This document shows positions 15,732 through 23,357 of a stretch of 56,358 nucleotides of DNA, piece after piece; positions within the stretch are counted from its first letter, which is position 1; each line of letters starts with the position of its first letter. Origin of the DNA: an uncultured Collinsella sp. (GTDB lineage Bacteria > Actinomycetota > Coriobacteriia > Coriobacteriales > Coriobacteriaceae). The position numbers were made by a program, and so were the translations under genes. Below the pieces are notes generated by a model. That model did no database searches and was not told where the DNA came from. It saw nothing but the letters and a program-made list of their open reading frames with translations. The DNA is taken from positions 1 through 56,358 of the forward strand of contig CABRZC010000004.1 in NCBI GenBank assembly GCA_902475375.1, given 5' to 3'.

Positions 15732-17102
15732 ATGCGCAGATCAATCGAGTCCGTTATCGAATCATGGGCGACAAAGGACGCCTCACGCCCCCTCCTCATC
15801 CGTGGTGCGCGACGCGTAGGCAAAACGTACGCTGCCGAGGAAATCGGCAGGCGAATCGCCGGCGATGCGTTTGTCAAACTCGACTTTCAGACCGATCTTG
15901 AGCTGATCGCTCCGCTGTTCGATTGTCCCACCGACGACGTTGACACCATCGTGGCGCGGATTTCAGACTATAAACGCGCCCCCATTCGCAAAGAAACCAC
16001 CTTCATCCTGTTTGACGAGGTGCAGCTCTGCGAACGGGCGCTCAACTCGCTTCGCTTTTTTTCGGGTTCGGGCTGGCGCATATGCGCGACCGGCAGTCAG
16101 CTCGGCGTCGCCACGCGCAAACGTAAGCTGCCTTTTCCCAGCGGCGTTCGTCAAGAGACCATGCATCCTATGTCGTTCGAGGAGTTTCTCTGGGCGCTCG
16201 ATGAGGAGCAGATGGCCGATGCCATTCGTACCCACGCCGGCACGCTCGAGACCTACGCCGCGCACCAAGCCGCGCTCAGCCTGTTTCATCGATACCAGAT
16301 CGTGGGCGGCATGCCCGCCGCCGTCAACGCATATCGCAAGACGTTATCCATCGAGGATGCGCGCGTCGAGCAGCGCGAAATCAACGAGACCTATACCGCC
16401 GATATGACCGACCCCGAAAACGGGACCAGCGGCGTGGCGGCACGCAAGGTCTGGCGCTCCATTCCGTCCCAGCTGCTGAGATCGTCCACAAAAAAATTCA
16501 AGTACTCCGAGGTCGAACGCGGAGGCCGTCGCGCCAAGCTTATCGAGCCGCTCGACTGGCTCGAAGGCGCCGGTATCATATCGGTCAACAACCTGACCGA
16601 AGGCATCGAGCCTCCCCTCGTTCCCTTCGACGACGAAGATGGAAGTTTCTTTAAGGTCTATCTTCTCGATACCGGCCTCATGTTCTACAAACTCGGCATC
16701 AACCCGAGGCTCTGGCTCGACCTCAAAGAAGATTCCGCCATAGCGCTATCTTCCGACTTCCGAGGCGCCCTGGCGGAAAACTCGGTCATGCAAGCATTTT
16801 CGGGTAACAGCTTGCAGACGTATTACTGGGTGCCGCCGTCGTCTTGGAAGACGACCGGCGAGCTCGATTTTCTACTTCAGACCGACCGTATGGAAATCGT
16901 GCCCGTCGAGGTAAAGTCCGCACGCAACGTGCGCGCGAGAACCCTCGGGTCGTTCATGGACAAAGCCCGATCGCCATATGCCTACATTTTGTCCGAGAAC
17001 AATTTTTTCCGCAGCGAAACCGATGACGGGCGCGAGCTACGCCACCTCCCCTTGTACGCAGCGGGCTTTATTGAAGCAAACTGCCTCAAGAGCAGTCTGT
17101 AA
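15732..17102 (+). CDS. AAA_14/DUF4143 ATPase
   Basis: This is a 456-residue ATPase of a large prokaryotic family whose biological role is poorly known. Walker A is GARRVGKT at residues 25-32 and Walker B is FILFDEVQ near 95. The C-terminal DUF4143 region contains GELDFLLQTD and VPVEVKSAR, which has the spacing of a PD-(D/E)XK nuclease-like core (ELD, then EVK). It lies after the MFS gene and 33 bases before the phosphatase, and its start is preceded by the three-unit 33-bp array. A second family member (17629-18990) is convergent with it across the phosphatase gene. These proteins are often acquired accessory genes, so a link to the phosphatase is not implied. Confidence 0.85.
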   Translation: MRRSIESVIESWATKDASRPLLIRGARRVGKTYAAEEIGRRIAGDAFVKLDFQTDLELIAPLFDCPTDDVDTIVARISDYKRAPIRKETTFILFDEVQLCERALNSLRFFSGSGWRICATGSQLGVATRKRKLPFPSGVRQETMHPMSFEEFLWALDEEQMADAIRTHAGTLETYAAHQAALSLFHRYQIVGGMPAAVNAYRKTLSIEDARVEQREINETYTADMTDPENGTSGVAARKVWRSIPSQLLRSSTKKFKYSEVERGGRRAKLIEPLDWLEGAGIISVNNLTEGIEPPLVPFDDEDGSFFKVYLLDTGLMFYKLGINPRLWLDLKEDSAIALSSDFRGALAENSVMQAFSGNSLQTYYWVPPSSWKTTGELDFLLQTDRMEIVPVEVKSARNVRARTLGSFMDKARSPYAYILSENNFFRSETDDGRELRHLPLYAAGFIEANCLKSSL

Positions 17103-17135
17103 GCCCTGCACGACCGCCTAGAAAGGAAACCGCTC

Positions 17136-17582
17136 ATGCAACGCATACTGTTTATCTGCCATGGCAACATCTGTCGCTCGACGATGGCTGAGTCGGTGTT
17201 TACCGAGCTGGTGCGGCGCGCCGGGCGCGCGGGCGAGTTTGTCATTGACTCCGCTGCGACCTCGACCGAGGAGATCGGCAACCCGCCACACCACGGTACC
17301 GTTGCCAAGCTGCGCGAGGTCGGGATTCCCGTCGTCGCACATCGTGCACGTCAGGTGCGTCGCGCGGAGTATGGCGACTGGGACCACATTGTCTATATGG
17401 ACGACGAGAACGCGCGTGGCCTGCGTCGCATCTTTGGCGACGACCCCGACGGCAAGATTACGCGCATGCTCGATTGGACCGAGCGCCCCGGCGACGTGGC
17501 CGACCCCTGGTACACCGGCAATTTCGATGCCACCTACCGCGACGTACTCGACGGCTGCACCGCTATGCTCGAGCAGCTGTAG
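17136..17582 (+). CDS. Low-molecular-weight protein-tyrosine phosphatase
   Basis: This is a cytoplasmic phosphatase of 148 residues, normal for the family. The catalytic loop CHGNICRS (the CX5R pattern) is at residues 8-15, and the general acid aspartate is in DPWYTG near residue 120. AAAGGAAA precedes the start. It probably removes phosphate from protein tyrosine or arginine residues; no kinase or capsule gene is nearby to suggest the partner. The gene is 33 bases after the AAA ATPase and could share its transcript. Confidence 0.93.
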   Translation: MQRILFICHGNICRSTMAESVFTELVRRAGRAGEFVIDSAATSTEEIGNPPHHGTVAKLREVGIPVVAHRARQVRRAEYGDWDHIVYMDDENARGLRRIFGDDPDGKITRMLDWTERPGDVADPWYTGNFDATYRDVLDGCTAMLEQL

Positions 17583-17604
17583 GCAATCGAGGTCGCGGGC
17601 CACG

Positions 17605-17616
17605 CCTTTGTCACAT
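17605..17616. repeat. Half copy of the family R palindrome
   Basis: CCTTTGTCACAT is the right arm of the dispersed palindrome, standing alone 23 bases after the phosphatase stop codon. The left arm is missing. Confidence 0.5.
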
Positions 17617-17628
17617 CCGGGACTAGCC

Positions 17629-18990
17629 CTAGACCGGCTTGACCTCCAGCTTTATCCCCTCGGCGCAGGAGTCGCCCAAAACATCCGAAAGGGCCCAGGT
17701 CGCATATAGCGGCAAATAGAGAACCGCTCCGTTGCGCTCAACGTTGCCTCTCGAGAAAACAATCCCGAGCCTTACGCCATATTCAGCCGTATCAAGCACA
17801 TGACCGAGCGCAGCGTGCGCGTGGTAATAGGAGCCCGATTTAACCTCGATCGGAACAGCCGTCCCATCCGGTCCATCGACCACAAAGTCCACTTCACCGC
17901 GCTTTTTTGTCTGATAGTAGTAAAGCTGGCGATTTTGGGCAGCCAGCTGCTGGGCCACCACGTTTTCGTAAATGCCGCCCAGATTGGGCTCCTTGCTATC
18001 AAGATACGCCGCTTGGGCGACTCCGACGGGGTAGCGCGCCATCAACATGCCCGTATCCGATTGATATAGCTTGAACTGCGATGGCCGTGCCGTCTTGAGC
18101 AAGGGCGATTTTGGCTCGGTTACGATATCGGCTTTGAGAGCAACGCCGGCATCGACAAGCCATACAAAATCTCGCTGATACTTCTCGTAGTGAGCCTTGG
18201 GGTCAATGGAATTGAGCACGAAGCGCTTGTTTTCGCCCTCGAGCATAATAGGGAGCTGATCGTAAATGCTCTGCACCTGAAGGGCTCGCCCGCTTGCATA
18301 CTTGGAGATATCCCGCCGGTACTGTTCGTTGAGCTCTGACTGTAGCTGACGAACAGAGGCAAGGTCGCCCTGCGTGTCAAGGAAACGCTGCACGACCTCC
18401 GGCATTCCGCCGACAACGGTATAGGTCCTGAAGTTTGCCATCATCGCGTCATGAATGTAATCAGGAACGGGCCTCTCGCTGATACACGCGTCACGTATCG
18501 TTTGGCGAGCCCCCTCGCTCACCCCGGTTGCCCAGCAAAACTCCTCAAAATCGAGCGGGAACATCCTAAGCTCGTGGACATACCCCACGGGATAGGACCT
18601 GACGCCCTTGAACTGAGTCCCGAGCATTGACCCCGAAAACGCCCAGCGGCACCTCCCGTCCTCAACAAGGAACTTTGCCATCGTCATGATGTCGGGGGCC
18701 TCTTGGACCTCATCGATAAACACGAGCGTTTTGCCTGGCGCAATCGACTTTCCCGAAAGAAGCGTCACCCTGCTGATGAAATCATCGGCATTCCGCGCCT
18801 CGAGAAGAGCATCTTTTGCCTGGCGGTTTTCCATGAGGTTAAGCTCGATGTAGGTTGCATGGTTGGCTTTGCCAAATGCGCGAATCGAATAGCTTTTGCC
18901 AATCTGGCGAGAACCCGTAATGAACAAGGCCTTTTGCTCGGAAGACTTCAGCCAACGCTCCAGCTCTGCCGCTATTTTCCTGCGCAGCAT
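17629..18990 (-). CDS. AAA_14/DUF4143 ATPase, second copy
   Basis: This is a 453-residue member of the same ATPase family as the gene at 15732, but clearly diverged from it. Walker A is ITGSRQIGKS near residue 25, Walker B is LVFIDEVQEAP near 90, and the C-terminal region carries GEVDFVVDG and VPIEVKSGS with nuclease-like ELD/EVK spacing. GGGGAGAG before the ATG at 18990 decides the start. Upstream, three repeats with an exact 33-bp period recur. The tail-to-tail arrangement of two such ATPases around a phosphatase gene may be coincidence. Confidence 0.85.
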   Translation of the reverse strand: MLRRKIAAELERWLKSSEQKALFITGSRQIGKSYSIRAFGKANHATYIELNLMENRQAKDALLEARNADDFISRVTLLSGKSIAPGKTLVFIDEVQEAPDIMTMAKFLVEDGRCRWAFSGSMLGTQFKGVRSYPVGYVHELRMFPLDFEEFCWATGVSEGARQTIRDACISERPVPDYIHDAMMANFRTYTVVGGMPEVVQRFLDTQGDLASVRQLQSELNEQYRRDISKYASGRALQVQSIYDQLPIMLEGENKRFVLNSIDPKAHYEKYQRDFVWLVDAGVALKADIVTEPKSPLLKTARPSQFKLYQSDTGMLMARYPVGVAQAAYLDSKEPNLGGIYENVVAQQLAAQNRQLYYYQTKKRGEVDFVVDGPDGTAVPIEVKSGSYYHAHAALGHVLDTAEYGVRLGIVFSRGNVERNGAVLYLPLYATWALSDVLGDSCAEGIKLEVKPV

Positions 18991-19014
18991 AGGCTCTCCC
19001 CTCGGTGTCATCAA

Positions 19015-19113
19015 ATGAAATGCAAAGTTTTATACGCTTGATTATCGATGAAACGCAGAATTTTTAGAACCTAAAATCTGATGAAATGCAGAGATTTGAG
19101 ATTATAAGCAAAA
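19015..19113. promoter_or_regulatory. Three 33-bp repeats upstream of the second AAA ATPase gene
   Basis: Units begin at 19015, 19048 and 19081, exactly 33 bases apart, each starting ATGAAATGCA or ATGAAACGCA and followed by an A/T-rich stretch. On the gene's own strand each reads TGCATTTCAT or TGCGTTTCAT, close to the TGTATTTCA of the array before the other ATPase. The last unit ends about 25 bases before the start codon, so the array must overlap the promoter or the leader. Confidence 0.7.
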
Positions 19114-19132
19114 AGAAGGGACACCACCCGCG

Positions 19133-19165
19133 AATGTGACAAAAGAACTGTCCCTTTGTCACATT
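19133..19165. repeat. Dispersed palindrome, family R
   Basis: AATGTGACAAA and TTTGTCACATT flank a centre reading AGAACTGTCCC. It lies between the array before the second ATPase and the end of the TIGR04076-type gene. Confidence 0.7.
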
Positions 19166-19173
19166 GCGCTCAG

Positions 19174-19503
19174 CTACTCGTCGACGACCTCGGCAAGCCA
19201 AACGTTCAGCGTATCGACCTCGGGGCAGCAGAACTTTGCCGTACCGGGCTCGTTGCCAGGCACGGTTCCGCCGTAGCGCAGGATATCGATATAGGGAAAG
19301 CCCACATGGCAGGCCATGGCGCACATCTTGCCGCGGTCTCGGTCGAAGTCAAAGACATCGCCCGGCTTATGACCATGGTGGCAGCGACACGCACCCAGCT
19401 GGTCCACGCAGCTCACGCGGATACGCGGACGCTTGCCCCGCGGCGCACCGAACGGCTTGCTCTCGCCCGCAGGCTTGACGCCGCCCTCGCCGGCGTTACT
19501 CAT
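19174..19503 (-). CDS. TIGR04076 family small protein
   Basis: This 109-residue protein matches the pattern of the TIGR04076 family: a cysteine-containing strand, C-x-x-GHKPGDVFDFD, a central cysteine (CAMACHVGFPYIDILRYGG), and a late Cys-Cys-Pro before a final hydrophobic strand. Function in the family is unknown; the spaced cysteines suggest metal or redox chemistry. Its ATG at 19503 lies inside the last codons of the pyridoxal kinase gene, which points to translational coupling. Confidence 0.7.
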   Translation of the reverse strand: MSNAGEGGVKPAGESKPFGAPRGKRPRIRVSCVDQLGACRCHHGHKPGDVFDFDRDRGKMCAMACHVGFPYIDILRYGGTVPGNEPGTAKFCCPEVDTLNVWLAEVVDE

Positions 19504-20320
19504 GGTCAATCACATCCAGGCAGGCCTCGATGGGAAGGCCGGCCGACTTGTCCTCTTGGTCGGCATTGCGCTCGATAAGCTCGGCCACCACACGCATAGC
19601 GTCGGTCGTCGCACGTTGCAGGCTCCAGCCGGCCATAACGCGACCCACGAGCACCGACGAGAACGTATCGCCCGTGCCCGGGAAATACACCGGGATCAGC
19701 TCAAAGGGAATCGTAAAGTACTCTCCCGCCACATGGTCGTAGCCGATAACGGCACTCGCCCCGTCGACCTTTGCGCTCGTGATGACCACCGACTTGGCGC
19801 CCAACGCGAGCATGGCATCCACGAGCGTACGAGCCTCGTCGGCCGTAATCTGCTCGGCCATAGGCGTATCGGTGAGCAGACACGCCTCGGTATAGTTGGG
19901 CACCGCGTAGTCGGCGCACTCGACCAGGCTGCGCATAAGGCCGATGGTCGACTCGGGCACGCCAGCGTAGAGCCTGCCGTTGTCGGCCATGATGGGGTCG
20001 ACGAACACTTTGGTGCCCTTTTGCGCGCGGCGGTGGCAAAAGTCCGAGATGATGCGCGCCTCTTCTTCGGTCACGATAAAGCCGGTCGAGATGGCGTCGA
20101 ATTCAAAGCCGAGTTCCTCCCAGATGGCGAGGCTCTGGCGGACATACTCCGTGGTGTCGTGGATGTAGAACTTGGGGTAGTTGAGCGTATCGGATACGAG
20201 GGCCGTCGGCAGGTTGTGGATGCGATAGCCCATGTGCGACAGCACCGGCAGCATGGCAGAAAGCGCGACCTTGCCGTAACCGCACATATCGTTGATCAGC
20301 AGCAGCTGAGTGTTCTTCAT
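19496..20320 (-). CDS. Pyridoxal/pyridoxamine kinase
   Basis: This is a ribokinase-fold kinase of 274 residues that phosphorylates vitamin B6 vitamers to salvage pyridoxal phosphate. The N-terminus NDMCGYGKVALSAMLPVL is typical of the PdxY/PdxK group with S-to-C changes, VDPIMADNGRLY holds the nucleotide-binding aspartate, and PGTGDTFSS near residue 225 is the anion hole with the catalytic aspartate. A longer frame to 20500 has no ribosome site; GGGGGAC precedes the chosen ATG. It overlaps the TIGR04076-type gene by eight bases, so the two form an operon. Confidence 0.9.
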   Translation of the reverse strand: MKNTQLLLINDMCGYGKVALSAMLPVLSHMGYRIHNLPTALVSDTLNYPKFYIHDTTEYVRQSLAIWEELGFEFDAISTGFIVTEEEARIISDFCHRRAQKGTKVFVDPIMADNGRLYAGVPESTIGLMRSLVECADYAVPNYTEACLLTDTPMAEQITADEARTLVDAMLALGAKSVVITSAKVDGASAVIGYDHVAGEYFTIPFELIPVYFPGTGDTFSSVLVGRVMAGWSLQRATTDAMRVVAELIERNADQEDKSAGLPIEACLDVIDHE

Positions 20321-20500
20321 GAGTGTCCCCCTTGGGTCGGGTGCGACGCGACGGCGCCACAGTGCGACTAAGTGTAGCGCAGGGGACGTTGCAAGCGGGC
20401 GCAGGCGCCGAGGAGGGCACATTGTTGCGGAAAGGTTACGGAAATGGGAGGCAAAATCGCGGCGGTAGCGGCACAGTAGCTGCCATCTATTTACTACCAT

Positions 20501-20658
20501 TCCAAAACTATGCCGGATTACTACGATAAACCGTCAGCTTCCAACCACAACGAATTGCACTCCGGAAAAACCGCAGGTAGACAGCTTGTGATTTTACGAA
20601 AAACAATGCCGAGGTCTGATATTTCGAATTCATCGTAGTAATCCGGCATAGTTTTGGA
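20501..20658. repeat. 158-bp element with 27-bp terminal inverted repeats, copy A
   Basis: The left end begins TCCAAAACTATGCCGG (20501-20527) and the right end (20632-20658) is its perfect reverse complement over 27 bases. The interior contains AAAACCGCAGGTAGACAGC, also found in the element at 30095 although the outer repeats differ. No reading frame of use is present, so it is a MITE-like or structured repeat. Confidence 0.75.
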
Positions 20659-20695
20659 CAAAGCAACTTCGAAAGGGTGTCACCGCAGCCCAAAA

Positions 20696-20726
20696 TGATT
20701 CGTTTTCCTCCGTCCCCCACGGATCA
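20696..20726. repeat. 31-bp palindrome, intergenic copy
   Basis: TGATTCGT and ACGGATCA flank TTTCCTCCGTCCCCC. It matches the copy read in frame inside the M20 peptidase gene (1838-1868) at 26 of 31 positions. Confidence 0.65.
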
Positions 20727-20770
20727 CTCAAATGCCAACCGAGGCAGCGCTGCAGATTGAGGACGGACAG

Positions 20771-20871
20771 CGAAAGCGTTCCTAAGCGAGCAAGGTGACG
20801 TGAAAGAGGAGGGCATAGGCCTTGTGGCCATGCCCGACGATTGAACGCCAGATTGCCGCTTAGGAACGTTT
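20771..20871. repeat. Nested stem-loop repeat, family S, copy 3
   Basis: The outer stem CGTTCCTAAGCG (20777-20788) pairs perfectly with CGCTTAGGAACG (20857-20868). The inner stem GGGCAT-A-GGCC is closed by GGCC-ATGCCC. Loop sequences (GCAAGGTGACGTGAAAG and GATTGAACGCCAGATTG) align with copies 1 and 2, while the outer stem has a different but complementary sequence. Confidence 0.7.
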
Positions 20872-20884
20872 GCAACGTCGAGCG

Positions 20885-20911
20885 GTTACGGCGTTTGGCA
20901 AAACGCCGTAA
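20885..20911. terminator. Hairpin upstream of the MarR promoter
   Basis: GTTACGGCGTTT and AAACGCCGTAAC form a perfect 12-bp hairpin with a three-base loop. There is no long T-run on either side; it may insulate the MarR promoter from upstream transcription. Confidence 0.45.
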
Positions 20912-20929
20912 CTTAATAAGTTTGGTACC

Positions 20930-20958
20930 TTGACATTCATTTCTCATGCTCCTAGATT
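20930..20958 (+). promoter_or_regulatory. Promoter of the MarR-ABC exporter operon
   Basis: TTGACA (20930-20935) and TAGATT (20953-20958) are separated by 17 bases. Immediately downstream GTTAGG (20960-20965) and CCTAAC (20984-20989) form an inverted repeat placed so that a bound repressor would block transcription; autoregulation by the MarR protein is the likely meaning. Confidence 0.7.
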
Positions 20959-21013
20959 GGTTAGGCACAAAACAATTCCACTACCTAACTAAAGAAAGGA
21001 GCAACACTAATTC

Positions 21014-21520
21014 ATGTGCGATGAACCTCTTAACCTTTGTTCGCACGAGCCCGGCGGCGACCCGTCACAGCCGGCGGATGTACCCGAAGCGGTCAGTGCC
21101 GAAGACAAACTCGCCAAGCGCATCCTGAGCGGCCTGGGTTTTTGCGGCCATTACATGCATTTTCATGGCGGAGGCGTGTCCGGCAAGGCGCCCATCATCT
21201 GCCTGCTGGCCAAGCAGCCCGGCGGCGAGATGTCGCAGCAGGAACTCGGCATGCACTTTGACCTTAAGCCGGGATCGCTTTCCGAAATCCTATCCAAACT
21301 CGAGGTCAACGGCCTCATCGAGCGCAGCCGTAACCCCAAGGATCGACGGCAACTCACCATTCGCCTGACCGAAACCGGCCGGGAAAACGCCCGCATCGAC
21401 CAGGCGGCCCGCATCCGCTTTAGAGAACGGGCCTTTAGTGCCCTCACTCACGACGAGCGCGAGCAGCTCGCCGAAATGCTCGAGAAAATCCGTGTAACCT
21501 GGGAGGAACTGGATGATTAA
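21014..21520 (+). CDS. MarR family transcriptional regulator
   Basis: This is a 168-residue winged-helix repressor. The recognition region is SQQELGMHFDLKPGSLSEIL, followed by the wing (RNPKDRRQLTIRLTETG) and a C-terminal dimerisation helix. The N-terminal 35 residues carry four histidine or cysteine residues near CSHEPGG and FCGHYMHFHGGG, which might sense metal or redox state, but this is speculative. AAAGGAG precedes the ATG. Its stop overlaps the start of the first ABC gene by eight bases, so it is the first gene of a three-gene operon and probably controls it. Confidence 0.93.
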   Translation: MCDEPLNLCSHEPGGDPSQPADVPEAVSAEDKLAKRILSGLGFCGHYMHFHGGGVSGKAPIICLLAKQPGGEMSQQELGMHFDLKPGSLSEILSKLEVNGLIERSRNPKDRRQLTIRLTETGRENARIDQAARIRFRERAFSALTHDEREQLAEMLEKIRVTWEELDD

Positions 21521-23357
21521 AACCCTCATGGGCAGCATCCGCGACTATATGAAAGTCGCTGTTGCCACGCCATTGCTCGTGCTTGGCGAGGTGCTCTGCG
21601 AGGTGCTGATTCCATTTATCACCGCCAACCTGATCGACGCCATCAAAGACGGTGCCACCGTAGCCGAGATGCTTCCCACCGCAGGCTTTTTGGTGCTCAT
21701 CGCACTGACGTCGCTTGCTTTTGGTGCCGCTGCCGGCGTCACCTGCAGCCATGCGAGCTGCGGCTTCGCCAAGAACCTGCGTCACGACCTGTTCTACAAG
21801 ATCCAGACGTTCAGCTTTGCCAACATCGATGAGTTCTCGAGCTCCTCGCTCGTCACGCGTCTGACCACTGACATCAACAACGTTCAGCAGGCCTTTATGA
21901 TGATCATCCGTATCGCCGTGCGCGCGCCGCTGGTCTTGATCTTCGCTTTTACCATGGCATTTATCATGGGCGGCAGCGTCGCCATGGTCTACCTGGTCAT
22001 CATTCCGCTGCTGGGCTTTGGACTGTTCTTTATCATCTTTAAGGTACGCCCCATCTTCTCGCGCGTGTTCCACAAGTACGACGCCCTTAACGAGTCCGTC
22101 GAGGAAAACGTCACCGGCATGCGCGTGGTCAAGAGCTATGTGCGCGAAGACTTTGAGAAGGAGAAGTTCGCCACCGCCGCGCGCGACGTCCAGATGGACT
22201 TCACCCGCGCCGAGAAGCTGCTCGCCTTTAACAACCCCATGATGAACATCTGCGTCAACGGCGCATTTGTCGTCATCATCTACCTGGGCTCCAAGCTCAT
22301 CATCACGAGCCAGGGAACGCTGTTCGACGTGGGCCAGCTCTCCTCGATCTTTACCTATGGCTTCCAAATCCTCATGAGCCTGATGCAGCTGTCGATGATC
22401 TTTGTCATGGTGACCATGGCCGACGAATCGGCTCACCGCATCACCGAGGTGCTGGCCGCCGAGCCCACGATCGCCGATCCCGCCGAGCCCGTACTCGAGG
22501 TCGCCGACGGTTCCATCGACTTTGACCACGTGAGCTTTAAGTATTCCGAGCACGCAAAACGCCAGGCGCTCGACGATATCGACCTGCACATTACGAGCGG
22601 CGAGACCATCGGCATCATCGGCGGCACCGGCTCGGCCAAGTCCACGCTCGTAAACCTCATCGCCCGCCTGTACGACGCCACCGAAGGCACCGTGCGCGTG
22701 GGCGGCGTGGATGTGCGCGACTACGACTTGGACGCCCTGCGCCACCAGGTGGCCATGGTGCTGCAGAAAAACGTGCTGTTTAGCGGCACGATTGCCGAGA
22801 ACCTGCGTTGGGGCGACCCGAACGCCACCGACGAAGAGGTTCGCGAGGCCGCGCATCTGGCCTGCGCCGACGAGTTTGTCGACGGCTTCCCCAAAGGCTA
22901 TGACACCTGGATCGAACAGGGCGGCTCCAATGTTTCCGGCGGTCAGAAGCAGCGCCTGTGCATTGCGCGTGCCCTGCTGCGTCGCCCCAAGATCTTGATC
23001 CTGGACGACTCCACCAGCGCCGTCGACACCAAGACCGACGCCAAGATTCGCGCAGGACTGGCAAGCTATCTGCCCAACACGACCAAGCTCATCATCGCCC
23101 AGCGCATTAGCTCCGTGCAGGATGCAGACCGCATCATCGTCATGGAGGGTGGCCACATCGCGCAGATCGGTAACCATGATGAGCTGCTTAAGACAAGCGA
23201 GATCTACCGCGAGACCTTTACCTCGCAGAACAAGATGTCTGCCGAGGGCGAGGAGAACGCCGGCGACGTCTCCGGCAACACGGCCACGGCGGCAGACAAC
23301 ACCGATACGACCGTAACGCAAGCCCAGACCCAGGAAGGAGGCGAGGCACATGAGTAA
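21513..23357 (+). CDS. ABC exporter half-transporter with degenerate catalytic site
   Basis: This 614-residue protein fuses an N-terminal six-segment exporter domain (about 15-310) to a C-terminal ATPase. Walker A is GGTGSAKST, the signature is VSGGQKQR, and Walker B reads ILDDSTSA with aspartate where the catalytic glutamate should be. That change is typical of the regulatory half of heterodimeric exporters such as BmrCD or TM287/288. A low-complexity tail of about 40 residues rich in Thr, Ala and Gln follows. It overlaps the next ABC gene by eight bases, so the two products should form one transporter, most likely for drugs or other amphiphiles. Confidence 0.94.
   Translation: MIKTLMGSIRDYMKVAVATPLLVLGEVLCEVLIPFITANLIDAIKDGATVAEMLPTAGFLVLIALTSLAFGAAAGVTCSHASCGFAKNLRHDLFYKIQTFSFANIDEFSSSSLVTRLTTDINNVQQAFMMIIRIAVRAPLVLIFAFTMAFIMGGSVAMVYLVIIPLLGFGLFFIIFKVRPIFSRVFHKYDALNESVEENVTGMRVVKSYVREDFEKEKFATAARDVQMDFTRAEKLLAFNNPMMNICVNGAFVVIIYLGSKLIITSQGTLFDVGQLSSIFTYGFQILMSLMQLSMIFVMVTMADESAHRITEVLAAEPTIADPAEPVLEVADGSIDFDHVSFKYSEHAKRQALDDIDLHITSGETIGIIGGTGSAKSTLVNLIARLYDATEGTVRVGGVDVRDYDLDALRHQVAMVLQKNVLFSGTIAENLRWGDPNATDEEVREAAHLACADEFVDGFPKGYDTWIEQGGSNVSGGQKQRLCIARALLRRPKILILDDSTSAVDTKTDAKIRAGLASYLPNTTKLIIAQRISSVQDADRIIVMEGGHIAQIGNHDELLKTSEIYRETFTSQNKMSAEGEENAGDVSGNTATAADNTDTTVTQAQTQEGGEAHE

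Larger units (their letters stand above)
20321..21013. other. Long intergenic region packed with palindromic elements
   Basis: The 693 bases between pyridoxal kinase and the MarR gene hold no gene I can support. They contain a 158-bp element with 27-bp perfect terminal inverted repeats (20501-20658), a 31-bp palindrome (20696-20726), the third copy of the nested stem-loop repeat (20771-20871), a 12-bp perfect hairpin (20885-20911) and the MarR promoter. The elements are arranged end to end, as in a preferred insertion site. Confidence 0.7.

Noticed and set aside
15732..19014. A toxin-antitoxin or phage-defence island made of the two AAA ATPases and the phosphatase
   Set aside because: The ATPases are related but convergent and separately controlled, the phosphatase is a normal housekeeping-type enzyme, and no known defence partner is present. 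The gene family alone does not support the claim.
20501..20658. An insertion sequence
   Set aside because: The element has long terminal inverted repeats but no transposase frame and no clear target-site duplication, so it is reported only as a MITE-like repeat.
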